From assembly GCA_024639625.1 (NCBI GenBank), contig JAHEIA010000223.1, forward strand, positions 1 to 5,819: a DNA stretch of 5,819 bases. The letters are read 5' to 3'. How positions within the stretch are numbered: position 1 is the first letter of the stretch; the number at the start of each line of letters is the position of its first letter. Positions 1-5,779 of this stretch are shown here, in pieces. The stretch is from Chromatiales bacterium. Its GTDB lineage: Bacteria > Pseudomonadota > Gammaproteobacteria > Chromatiales > Chromatiaceae. Under the pieces are notes generated by a model. It was given only the letters and a program-made list of their open reading frames with translations, had not been told where the DNA came from and searched no databases. The position numbers and the translations under genes were made by a program.

Positions 1-301
1 TCCCGCGAGGTCCGTTCTTCACTTGCCGATGTTCTTGTTGCTTACGCGCCTTGCGGGCGATTGCCATCTGGTAGAGCGCGGGTACAAAGAAGGCGAGCAG
101 GAACAGCACACTGACGAATACTGGTCCGGCGACGCCCAGCATCTGGTAGGAGATGAAGATCAGGTACATGAAGATGATCCCCAGAGTCACGCGGATCAGG
201 ACGCCGGTGGTGCCGCTGGGAACATGCTCTTGCGCTCGGCGAAGTTGTTGCACGGTGAAGGCCGCTCGCAGCTCGCCTTTGGAGTTTTGTTGTTGTGCCA
301 T
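1..301 (-). CDS. Small two-TM membrane protein, 5' part only (runs off left edge)
   Basis: The reading frame is open from an ATG at 301-299 to base 1 with no stop, so only the first 100 codons are present. A second in-frame ATG lies at 307-305. The GAGGG at 314-310 is 8 bases from the ATG at 301 but only 2 from the one at 307, so 301 is preferred. The visible protein starts MAQQQNSKGELR, with a polar N-terminus rich in Gln and Arg. It then has two hydrophobic segments (about residues 33-55 and 57-80) joined by a short Gly/Pro turn (GVAGP), and a basic tail (ARKARKQQEHRQ). The positive charges suggest both termini are cytoplasmic. I do not recognise the family and propose no function; a small accessory subunit of a membrane system encoded further left is possible. 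The gene sits directly downstream of a sigma-54 type promoter and probable regulator sites, so it is the likely target of the adjacent two-component system. Confidence 0.75.
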   Translation of the reverse strand, partial: MAQQQNSKGELRAAFTVQQLRRAQEHVPSGTTGVLIRVTLGIIFMYLIFISYQMLGVAGPVFVSVLFLLAFFVPALYQMAIARKARKQQEHRQVKNGPRG

Positions 302-309
302 GGTCATTG

Positions 310-314
310 CCCTC
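310..314 (-). promoter_or_regulatory. Ribosome binding site that decides the start of the small membrane protein
   Basis: Minus-strand GAGGG lies 8 bases before the ATG at 301 and only 2 bases before the alternative in-frame ATG at 307. Normal spacing therefore selects 301. Confidence 0.6.
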
Positions 315-368
315 GATGAGTGGATGGATGCGCCGTGGTGGCGAAGCCCTTGGTACGTCAGCAAAGGG

Positions 369-385
369 AGCAGGAAGCGGGCCAA
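369..385 (-). promoter_or_regulatory. Sigma-54 (-24/-12) promoter for the small membrane protein gene
   Basis: The minus strand reads TTGGCCCGCTTCCTGCT. The invariant GG (383-382) and GC (371-370) are separated by exactly 10 bases. Against the known consensus TGGCACG-N4-TTGCW, 10 of the 12 defined positions match; the two misses are A to C in the -24 block and the first T to C in the -12 block. Counting from the -12 C at 370, transcription should start near 358, giving a leader of about 57 bases before the ATG at 301. The promoter points at the small membrane protein gene and lies 296 bases beyond the end of the sigma-54 activator gene. The motif and orientation are direct observations; promoter activity is inferred. 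Confidence 0.72.
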
Positions 386-398
386 GTCTTCGGGAGAT

Positions 399-425
399 AA
401 AAAAAGATTAAAAATCAATGGGGTG
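399..425. promoter_or_regulatory. Possible IHF bend site between enhancer and sigma-54 promoter
   Basis: The plus strand has an A-tract (399-405), then AATCAATGGGGTG (413-425). This fits the IHF consensus WATCAA-N4-TTR except for one position (GTG in place of TTG). The A-rich stretch lies on the 5' side, as in many strong IHF sites. It falls just upstream of the -24/-12 promoter and downstream of the palindromic sites, where IHF commonly bends DNA for NtrC-class activators. The consensus is degenerate, so chance occurrence is possible. Confidence 0.4.
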
Positions 426-461
426 GAAGAAAATTGGAGGCGGGAAGCTGGCTTATAGGGG

Positions 462-497
462 TGTAACAAAATGCACGGAGAACTGCGGGATGTGACC
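462..497. promoter_or_regulatory. Secondary half-sites TGTAACA and TGTGACC
   Basis: TGTAACA (462-468) and TGTGACC (491-497) on the plus strand each differ by one base from the left arm of the palindrome at 553-559. Neither has a good partner arm at the palindrome's 8-base spacing. They lie roughly 105 and 135 bases upstream of the predicted sigma-54 start, where weaker enhancer half-sites would be plausible. Confidence 0.3.
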
Positions 498-552
498 AGT
501 CGATCTGGATTATTTCTTTAAATTCAATGGGATGGGTATAGGATGGAGGGTC

Positions 553-574
553 TGTAACCAAACAGAAGGTTACA
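553..574. promoter_or_regulatory. Palindromic operator, TGTAACC-N8-GGTTACA (probable activator enhancer)
   Basis: The two 7-base arms (553-559 and 568-574) are perfect reverse complements separated by 8 bases, a 22-bp dyad suited to a dimeric helix-turn-helix protein. Its centre is about 205 bases upstream of the predicted sigma-54 transcription start, a workable distance for an NtrC-class enhancer. The adjacent Fis-type HTH response regulator is the obvious candidate to bind it. The dyad is directly visible; the identity of the binding protein is inferred from proximity. Confidence 0.55.
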
Positions 575-598
575 CCCCTGCGTTCTTGCCCTGCGGTA

Positions 599-617
599 GG
601 ATGCCTGGTCGGCATCC
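599..617 (-). terminator. Hairpin in the 3' region after the response regulator gene
   Basis: In the minus-strand transcript GGATGCC and GGCATCC form a perfect 7-bp stem around a 5-base loop, starting about 64 bases after the regulator stop codon. No U-tract follows (next bases TACCGC), so it is not a canonical intrinsic terminator. It could still mark the operon 3' end as a stabilising or Rho-associated structure. Confidence 0.35.
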
Positions 618-680
618 GCCAGACAGTGCGGGAGCCAAGTCGAACGGGAAGCGATGCTTGAAACCGACTGGGCGATCCGG

Positions 681-2099
681 CTAGCTGTCCCCGTCACGCA
701 TCTTGGTCAGGCGCCGGTTCAGCGCGGGCCGCGAGATCCCCAGCAGGGTCGCGGCGATACCCTGGTTACCACCCGCCCGGCGCAGGGCCTCTTCGATGTG
801 CCGCTGCTGAGCCTGTTTCAGGGTCGGGAAACGTCCCTCGTCGGAGGTCCTCGCCTGTACCGTGTCGGGCTTTCCTTCTGGCGCCGCCTGCTGGGCCTTG
901 ATGGTTTGACGGAAGCTCTTCACCGACATCACCCGACCCGATTTGTGGCGTGCCGCCGCGTCGAGGATCATGGCCCGCAGCTCCCGCACGTTTCCGGGCC
1001 AATGATAATTGGCCAACAGGGTAAGCAGTTCAGAGGGTGCCTCAGGGGGCTCTTTTCCGAAGGACCGGGCGGCCTCCTCGATGAAATGGGCGACCAGCAC
1101 AGGGAGGTCTTCCGGCCGCTCGCGCAGCGGGGGAATGTCCACCTGGTGAACGGAAAGCCGGTAATACAGGTCCGAGCGGAACGCCTCCTCGGCCATCCGG
1201 GCTTTGAGGTCGCGGTGAGTCGCGCACAGAATCCGCAGGTCGCTCAGCTTCGCCACGTCTGAGCCCAGGGGATAGTACTGCCGTTCTTGCAGCAGGCGCA
1301 GCAGCTTGACCTGGGACGCAGGAGACAGGTCGCCGATCTCGTCCAGGAACAGGGTGCCCCCGGCGGCCCGGGCCACCATGCCCTCCCGGCTCTCGTCAGC
1401 CCCGGAAAAGGCCCCTTTCCGATGCCCGAACAAGGTATCCGAGAACAGATTATCGTCCAAGCCGGCCACGTTGACCGGAACGAATGCTCCACCCCGGCCG
1501 CTCAACCGGTGGATCGCCTCTGCCAACAACTCTTTGCCCGAGCCGGTCTCGCCTGCGATGAGCACCGGTTCGCCGGAGCCGGCGACCGCTTCCAGGTACT
1601 GGAACAGGGAGCGCATCCTGCGGCTTACCGTAATAATGGGGGCGAACGCCTCCGGGTGTTCCAGGGAATCCGTGATCAGGCTGCGTTTGAGGGCCCCGAC
1701 CTGTTGGCGCAAGGCGCGCAGTTCCAGAGCCCGCTTGACGCAGGAGACGTAACGGTTTTCCTCCACCGGTTTGACCAAGTAGTCGAAGGCCCCCTCCTTC
1801 ATGCAGGCGACCGCGGTTTCCACCTCTTGGGCCGCGGTCATGACGATCACCGGGAGCTCGGGATATTCCTTGACGATCTTTGGTAGGAGTTGGGTTCCGG
1901 AGATGTACGGCATGAACAGATCGAGAACCACCGCCGCAACCTCTCGCTCCGCCAACAGGGGAAGTAGCTGCCGGCTGTCTTCGAGCGCCACCAGCTCCGT
2001 GATGCCGCTACTGGCGAGGATCATCTTTGAGCTGAGCAACACAGTGGACTCATCGTCCACCAGCACCACCGGAAGCGCGGTATCCGATTGTATCTGCAT
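681..2099 (-). CDS. NtrC-family sigma-54 dependent response regulator
   Basis: This 472-residue protein has the full three-domain layout of the family. The receiver domain (about 10-125) has the acidic pair D15/D16, phospho-acceptor D60 in VVLDLFMP, T88 and K110. The AAA+ sigma-54 interaction domain (about 155-385) has Walker A GETGSGKE (183-190), a GAFSGA loop (229-234) where GAFTGA is usual, Walker B with LFLDEIGDL, the FRSDLYYRLSV arginine region and WPGNVREL in sensor II. A C-terminal Fis-type helix-turn-helix (about 425-467) includes GGNQGIAATLLGISRPALNRRL. In this family phosphorylation promotes assembly of an ATPase ring that remodels sigma-54 RNA polymerase bound at -24/-12 promoters. 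A TTG at 2102 could extend the frame by one codon, but ATG 2099 sits 8 bases from GAGGG and is preferred. The gene starts 11 bases after the kinase stop, so the two form a cognate pair. Its specific regulon is not identifiable from the protein alone; the sigma-54 promoter just downstream is the best candidate target. Confidence 0.96.
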   Translation of the reverse strand: MQIQSDTALPVVLVDDESTVLLSSKMILASSGITELVALEDSRQLLPLLAEREVAAVVLDLFMPYISGTQLLPKIVKEYPELPVIVMTAAQEVETAVACMKEGAFDYLVKPVEENRYVSCVKRALELRALRQQVGALKRSLITDSLEHPEAFAPIITVSRRMRSLFQYLEAVAGSGEPVLIAGETGSGKELLAEAIHRLSGRGGAFVPVNVAGLDDNLFSDTLFGHRKGAFSGADESREGMVARAAGGTLFLDEIGDLSPASQVKLLRLLQERQYYPLGSDVAKLSDLRILCATHRDLKARMAEEAFRSDLYYRLSVHQVDIPPLRERPEDLPVLVAHFIEEAARSFGKEPPEAPSELLTLLANYHWPGNVRELRAMILDAAARHKSGRVMSVKSFRQTIKAQQAAPEGKPDTVQARTSDEGRFPTLKQAQQRHIEEALRRAGGNQGIAATLLGISRPALNRRLTKMRDGDS

Positions 2100-2107
2100 C
2101 AATTATG

Positions 2108-2113
2108 CCCTCA
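2108..2113 (-). promoter_or_regulatory. Regulator ribosome binding site overlapping the kinase stop codon
   Basis: Minus-strand TGAGGG contains both the kinase TGA (2113-2111) and the GAGGG Shine-Dalgarno (2112-2108). The latter is 8 bases before ATG 2099 and 5 before the TTG at 2102. Ribosomes finishing the kinase would uncover this site, so translational coupling of the pair is likely. Confidence 0.65.
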
Positions 2114-4732
2114 TGCCGTAGGGATCGCCGGAATTCTTATGGTTACCTTGGTACCGCTGCCCAACGCGGATTCGAAGCTGATGCTTCCACCGTGCCTTTC
2201 CACGATCGCGCGGGAGATGGATAACCCGAGCCCGGTGCCGCCCGCCTCGGTGCGGGTCGTAAAAAAAGGCTCGGTGAGCCGTCCGAGGTCCCGTTCGGAT
2301 ATGCCGTGGCCTTCGTCCCGGATAATGACCTTTACCATGTCATCGTCCGCGTCGAGGCTGGCGCCAATGTAAACCCCCTTGGTGCGCTCCGGCAGCGCCT
2401 GCAAGGCGTTGAGAAGCACGTTGATGAACACCTGCTCTATTTGCTGGGAGTTGCCCCGTATGCGGGGCAGGCCGTCGGGTACCGCGAAGTCGTAGACGTC
2501 CGTGTACTTCTGAATCTGGTTGTGCAGGATCATGGTTGTGGCCTCCAGCACCTGCTGGATGTCCACTTTTTCCCCCAGCTCGCCGGTGTCCTGCCGTGCC
2601 ATGTGCTTCAGGTTGTGCACGATACGGCGGATGCGTTCCGAGTTGCGGGTGATCTCGGCAAAAAGCTGGGGAAGGCTGTTGCGGGCCTCGGAGAAGCGCA
2701 GCCCGCCGAGGGCGAAATCACCGTGCTCCTCCATGTACTCCTGCAGAATGGGCGTGATGTCGCGCCAGGCGCGGGCAACCAGGGAGGCGTTGAACAGGAT
2801 GGCGTTGTTGGGGTTGTTGATTTCATGGGCCACCCCGGCCGAGAGCACGCCTATGGATGCGAGGCGCGCATTGCGCAGCGCCTGTGCCTCCAAGTCGCGT
2901 TTCTCGGTTACGTCGCCCGCGATTACCATGGCAGCGGTGACCGGGCCGTCATCCGTGCCGCGGATCGGGACGATGCGACCCTCCCAGTAGCTGCCGTCAT
3001 TCATGGAGTACTGGAATTGCTTGGTTGTCCCCTTGCGGAATACTTTCTTCAGTGCCTTCCTGAACCACTTGCGCAAACCGGCGGGCATCAGGGCCAGCGA
3101 GCTGTGGCCCACGGCCCGGTCGGCCGGAAGGGTGGGCACCGAGCGGTTCATTAGCAGGATCGTACCTCGTTGGTCGACCGTCATGATGATGTCCGGCGAC
3201 TGCTGGAACATGTCTCGCAGCTTGGCCTCGGATTCGCGCAGCGCCTCGTCCGCCTGCTTGCGTTCCGTGATGTCCTCCAGAAATCCTACCAATCGGTATA
3301 TGCTCCCCCGCTCATCCTTGACCGCGAAGCCCTTGGTGCGCACCCAGCGCAACATCCCATCGCTACGCTCGATGCGGTGGACGGTTTCTATGCCGGTGTC
3401 GCCCTCGCCGATCCGCCGCAGCGCCTCGGCCAACGCGGCCTGATCCTCGGGGTAAACCACATCCGGCAGGGACGAGCGCTCTCCCGCCTCTGTGAGGCCC
3501 AGGATCTGCTCGAAGGCGGGGCTCAGGTAGAGAAGCTCCGAACCGTCCGCCGTGCTGGCCCAGAATGCCTCGTCCACGGTCTCGGTCATCTGCCGGAACA
3601 GCTCCTCGCGCTCCACTAGCTGCTGTTCCATAGTCAGCCGCTGCCTGATGTTCTCCTTGATCCGTGCCAGGTAAAAAGACAACAGCACGGTGAACAATAG
3701 ACCAGCCACCAGGGCCGCCCAGGGACCTTGGTGAAAGGCCTCCGCGCTGCGGAACAGATCCGTGCGGCCGCTGATGATGGCGAATTCCCGGTCCGCCACG
3801 GGGATGCGTTCCACGACCTTGGGTTCTGCCGGGTCTTTCAACCACGCCTCATAATCAGTCGGCCCCACGTCTCGGGGGACGAGACGGCTGGCATAAAAGT
3901 GGAGGAAGCGCTCCGCGGCGGGGGCTGTCGCGTCCAGAATCAGGATCTCGACGCCGCGCGGCTCCAGCAGTGAGATGGCCCACTTGCTCAGCTCGCTGAG
4001 CCGAAAGAAGCCGACAACGAAGCCGGCCAGCTTCTTTTGCTGATTGTCCGGCGTGGGCGCCCCGGCAGTCCCGAGAAGAACCGGACTAGCCGTCATGAAA
4101 CCGTATTGGGTACCTTCCTCGTCCGGGTAGGCGATGCGCCCGCTGGCTGCGATCGTGCCTTGGTCGCGGGCGCGCTCGAGCGTTTCCCGGAACAGCGGAT
4201 TCGCGCCCAGGTCGAACCCTGTGGGGACGCTTTTAGGTCCGTTTGGCACCACGATCGCGGCCGGGAAATAGTCGGCCCGATCCGCTGCGCGGACCAGTCC
4301 GAAGTGGCCGCTGCTCTCGGATATCTGGAACGCAGACCCCGCCTCTCGTGCGGTCGATGCCTCGAACGCGGGCCGATCGCTCGCTTCGACCGCCGGCACC
4401 CACATCAGTGCTTCAATGCCGGGGTCGCGTTTGATTACCGATTCGGCGTAGCGGCGGAACCCCTTCGCATCGACCTGCCCGGAAGCCAGAACGTGGTCCT
4501 GGACAGTCGTTACCGCGAGCATGCTGATGTCGATACCGTGGCTCAGGGCGCGGATCCGGTTGCGGGATTCCCACTCGAAGTCGAGTAGCTTGTGGGCGTC
4601 CAGCTGCTGTTGGATCAGCAACAGCGCCGCGACCGAAAGGCTCAGGCCGACGATGGCAACCAGCCAGATTGCATGGTTCTCGGCGGTGAGCGCAAGACGC
4701 GTTGAAAAGCGCGGACGGGGTTGCTTTGCCAT
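2111..4732 (-). CDS. Membrane CHASE-PAS-PAS sensor histidine kinase
   Basis: This 873-residue protein is a hybrid-free sensor kinase. It has TM1 (about 21-42), an extracytoplasmic CHASE-type domain (about 60-320) and TM2 (about 338-357). CHASE is supported by RDPGIEALMWVPAV at 102-115, the DYFPAAIVVP region and GFDLGANPLFRETLERARD. Two PAS/PAC modules follow (about 378-493, ending FLEDITERK, and 505-613, ending IAGDVTEKR). The dimerisation/phosphoacceptor region has H636 in GVAHEINNPNN. The HATPase has an N-box around N771/N775, G1 DEGHG (806-810), an F-box EPFFTT and G2 GGTGLGLS. The helical hairpin between H636 and RIRRIVHNLKH (700-710) is longer than a standard HisKA domain and includes GDFALGGLRFSEAR; I recall similar extended versions in kinases carrying HEINNPNN. 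There is no receiver or Hpt domain, so phosphate should go straight to the neighbouring regulator. CHASE domains bind small extracellular molecules; the ligand is unknown here. ATG 4732 has only a weak Shine-Dalgarno, and I see no better upstream start. Confidence 0.95.
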   Translation of the reverse strand: MAKQPRPRFSTRLALTAENHAIWLVAIVGLSLSVAALLLIQQQLDAHKLLDFEWESRNRIRALSHGIDISMLAVTTVQDHVLASGQVDAKGFRRYAESVIKRDPGIEALMWVPAVEASDRPAFEASTAREAGSAFQISESSGHFGLVRAADRADYFPAAIVVPNGPKSVPTGFDLGANPLFRETLERARDQGTIAASGRIAYPDEEGTQYGFMTASPVLLGTAGAPTPDNQQKKLAGFVVGFFRLSELSKWAISLLEPRGVEILILDATAPAAERFLHFYASRLVPRDVGPTDYEAWLKDPAEPKVVERIPVADREFAIISGRTDLFRSAEAFHQGPWAALVAGLLFTVLLSFYLARIKENIRQRLTMEQQLVEREELFRQMTETVDEAFWASTADGSELLYLSPAFEQILGLTEAGERSSLPDVVYPEDQAALAEALRRIGEGDTGIETVHRIERSDGMLRWVRTKGFAVKDERGSIYRLVGFLEDITERKQADEALRESEAKLRDMFQQSPDIIMTVDQRGTILLMNRSVPTLPADRAVGHSSLALMPAGLRKWFRKALKKVFRKGTTKQFQYSMNDGSYWEGRIVPIRGTDDGPVTAAMVIAGDVTEKRDLEAQALRNARLASIGVLSAGVAHEINNPNNAILFNASLVARAWRDITPILQEYMEEHGDFALGGLRFSEARNSLPQLFAEITRNSERIRRIVHNLKHMARQDTGELGEKVDIQQVLEATTMILHNQIQKYTDVYDFAVPDGLPRIRGNSQQIEQVFINVLLNALQALPERTKGVYIGASLDADDDMVKVIIRDEGHGISERDLGRLTEPFFTTRTEAGGTGLGLSISRAIVERHGGSISFESALGSGTKVTIRIPAIPTA

Positions 4733-4936
4733 GTATCGGGTTTCGGTATTGGTTCGCGGGCGAATAAGCGGATCCTCGGCCTGACGGCAGGGCCGAGCTT
4801 ACACCCGTGGAGTCGGCGAAGGCAAAGCGCGATCTTGCTGCAAGGAGGGCAGCCGACAATCCAGCTGGCGGGGGTGATGCTGCCTAGGTTCGGGGCCCGG
4901 CTGACGCTGTGGGAAAGAAGATCAGCTTGCGGCGCT
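4733..4936. other. 204-bp gap between pentapeptide gene and kinase gene
   Basis: I find no convincing gene or standard promoter here. The minus strand carries one GG-N10-GC match (CTGGATTGTCGGCTGCCC), but it agrees with only 8 of the 12 defined sigma-54 positions, so I do not call it. A minus-strand ACGGGTGTAAG (4808-4798) matches 9 of 11 bases of the AGGGGTGTAAC arm found downstream of the regulator, hinting at an autoregulatory site. Whether the pentapeptide gene is co-transcribed with the kinase cannot be decided. Confidence 0.4.
4775..4797 (-). other. Hairpin upstream of the kinase gene
   Basis: Minus-strand CTCGGCC and GGCCGAG form a perfect 7-bp GC-rich stem with a 9-base loop, ending 42 bases before the kinase ATG. 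No U-tract follows. It could be a leader structure of the kinase mRNA or a weak 3' end for the pentapeptide transcript. Confidence 0.35.
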
Positions 4937-5713
4937 TCAGGGTTTCGCCAGTCTCAGCATCTCCTCGAGCTGCGCCGGAACCTCGATCGCGCCGCTAAAG
5001 TCGGCTTCCCCTAGCGCTGCATTGGTGAACCTGGTCCCGCCCAGCCGGGCGCCGCGGAAAGACGCTCCATCGAGATGAGCGCCGTTGAGCAGGGAACCGG
5101 TCAAATCGCAGTCGGACAGATCCGCCTCCTCCAGTGCGGCACCGGTCAGTGCGACCTGCCTCAGACTTGCGCCTTCCAGGCGGCTTTCGATCAGCACGGC
5201 GCGGAACATGAAGGCCCCGTCGAAACGAGACTCGGAAACGTCGGCGTTCTCCATGAGGAGGTCTTTCATGTAGGTACGGCTGAAATTCGTCTTTCTCGCT
5301 TGTACCCCGTTCATGTTCGCACCGAACATCTGTGCGCGGGAGAAATCGGCGCCATCGAGCGTCGCACCATCAAGAACCGCATGGAAGAGCTCGGCATGGC
5401 GCAGGTCGGCGCCCGTCAATTCGCAGTCCACGAGTTTTGCCCATTTCAGGTTCGCTCCTGCCAGGCTGCTGCCACGCATGCGGCATCCGCTAAGATCCGC
5501 GTTCTCCAGGTTTGCCCCATCCAGCAGCGTGTGGCTCAGGTCGATACCGGACAGTTTGGCGCGCGAGAAATCGCAGTGCCGAAGATCGGTCCGCGGTTCC
5601 GGTGCAGCGCAGTTCCCGCGCGGCGAATCTGCGTCGGAGGCGCGAACCGACGGGACTTCACAAACAACGACCAGGAGGGCTGCCAGGCCAGGACGAAGAG
5701 TGACTTTCCGCAT
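4937..5713 (-). CDS. Exported pentapeptide-repeat protein
   Basis: This 258-residue protein begins with a Sec-type signal peptide: basic MRKVTLRP, hydrophobic core LAALLVVVC, and a likely cleavage after VRA at residue 25. The VVVC motif is a poor lipobox, so a lipoprotein is less likely. A short linker with C35 and C47 (NCAAPEPRTDLRHC) precedes 39 consecutive pentapeptides from C47 to G241 that follow A(D/N)LXX. The central residue is Leu, Phe, Met or Val in all but one unit (VQARK, 137-141, with Ala). Known pentapeptide proteins fold into a right-handed quadrilateral beta-helix with four units per turn, so this would be close to ten turns. A short helix-like tail (PAQLEEMLRLAKP) follows. Cytoplasmic relatives such as Qnr mimic DNA, but the signal peptide argues for a periplasmic role, which is unknown. 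The gene lies 204 bases upstream of the kinase on the same strand; a functional link is unproven. The start has only a weak GAG-type ribosome site. Confidence 0.9.
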   Translation of the reverse strand: MRKVTLRPGLAALLVVVCEVPSVRASDADSPRGNCAAPEPRTDLRHCDFSRAKLSGIDLSHTLLDGANLENADLSGCRMRGSSLAGANLKWAKLVDCELTGADLRHAELFHAVLDGATLDGADFSRAQMFGANMNGVQARKTNFSRTYMKDLLMENADVSESRFDGAFMFRAVLIESRLEGASLRQVALTGAALEEADLSDCDLTGSLLNGAHLDGASFRGARLGGTRFTNAALGEADFSGAIEVPAQLEEMLRLAKP

Positions 5714-5750
5714 TAACGAAATCTCAACTCGTGGGAAAACCTATTGCTGC

Positions 5751-5779
5751 ACGTTAGTTGCTATCAGCCGATTGGGCAA
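5751..5779 (-). promoter_or_regulatory. Tentative sigma-70 promoter for the pentapeptide gene
   Basis: Minus-strand TTGCCC (5779-5774) and TAACGT (5756-5751) are separated by 17 bases and match 4 of 6 and 3 of 6 consensus positions. The predicted start would give a leader of about 30 bases. The match is modest, and the upstream region is truncated by the window edge. Confidence 0.25.

Larger units (their letters stand above)
457..579. repeat. 11-bp perfect inverted repeat, arms 101 bp apart
   Basis: AGGGGTGTAAC at 457-467 is the exact reverse complement of GTTACACCCCT at 569-579. The right arm overlaps the right half of the palindrome at 553-574. Both arms contain the TGTAAC core, suggesting two oriented binding sites for one regulator and not an RNA stem, since the loop would exceed 100 bases. 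Confidence 0.65.
302..680. other. 379-bp intergenic regulatory region
   Basis: This stretch between the response regulator stop and the small membrane protein start has no credible gene. It is more A/T-rich than its flanks, especially at 395-420 and 505-530. It holds, in the minus-strand direction, a hairpin (599-617), a palindrome (553-574), half-sites (491-497, 462-468), an IHF-like motif (399-425), a sigma-54 promoter (369-385) and a ribosome binding site. A diverged direct repeat also occurs: 411-440 and 520-549 match at 21 of 30 positions, 14 of the first 16, offset by 109 bases. Confidence 0.7.

Noticed and set aside
23..458. Two plus-strand open frames (23-319 and 153-458) opposite the left-edge gene
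   Set aside because: They are antisense to a frame that encodes a clean two-TM protein with a good ribosome site. Their own products look like GC-rich shadow translations.
415..615. 66-codon minus-strand open frame inside the intergenic region
   Set aside because: It runs through the palindromes and half-sites, has no properly spaced ribosome site (GGCGG abuts the ATG), and its protein has no recognisable composition or motif. More likely chance.
599..617. Hairpin as a strong intrinsic terminator
   Set aside because: The stem is perfect but no U-tract follows on the transcribed strand, so I keep it only as a low-confidence 3' structure.
654..1886. Long plus-strand open frames antisense to the response regulator
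   Set aside because: The minus strand encodes a protein with every motif of the NtrC family; the antisense frames arise from GC codon bias.
2306..3154. 282-codon plus-strand open frame antisense to the kinase
   Set aside because: It overlaps the kinase ATPase, phosphoacceptor and PAS regions, which carry conserved motifs on the other strand. No independent ribosome site or domain supports it.
4413..4859. 148-codon minus-strand open frame overlapping the kinase start
   Set aside because: It is out of frame with the kinase TM1/CHASE region over most of its length, and its product is rich in Arg and Pro without motifs. A shadow frame.
4838..4871. Candidate -24/-12 element upstream of the kinase (TGG...CTGC with 10-base spacing)
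   Set aside because: Only the GG and GC dinucleotides and a few further positions match (8 of 12), well below the element at 369-385 and no better than expected by chance in GC-rich DNA.
5075..5716. 213-codon plus-strand open frame opposite the pentapeptide gene
   Set aside because: Its apparent repetitiveness is the antisense image of the pentapeptide repeats, which on the minus strand give a coherent exported protein.
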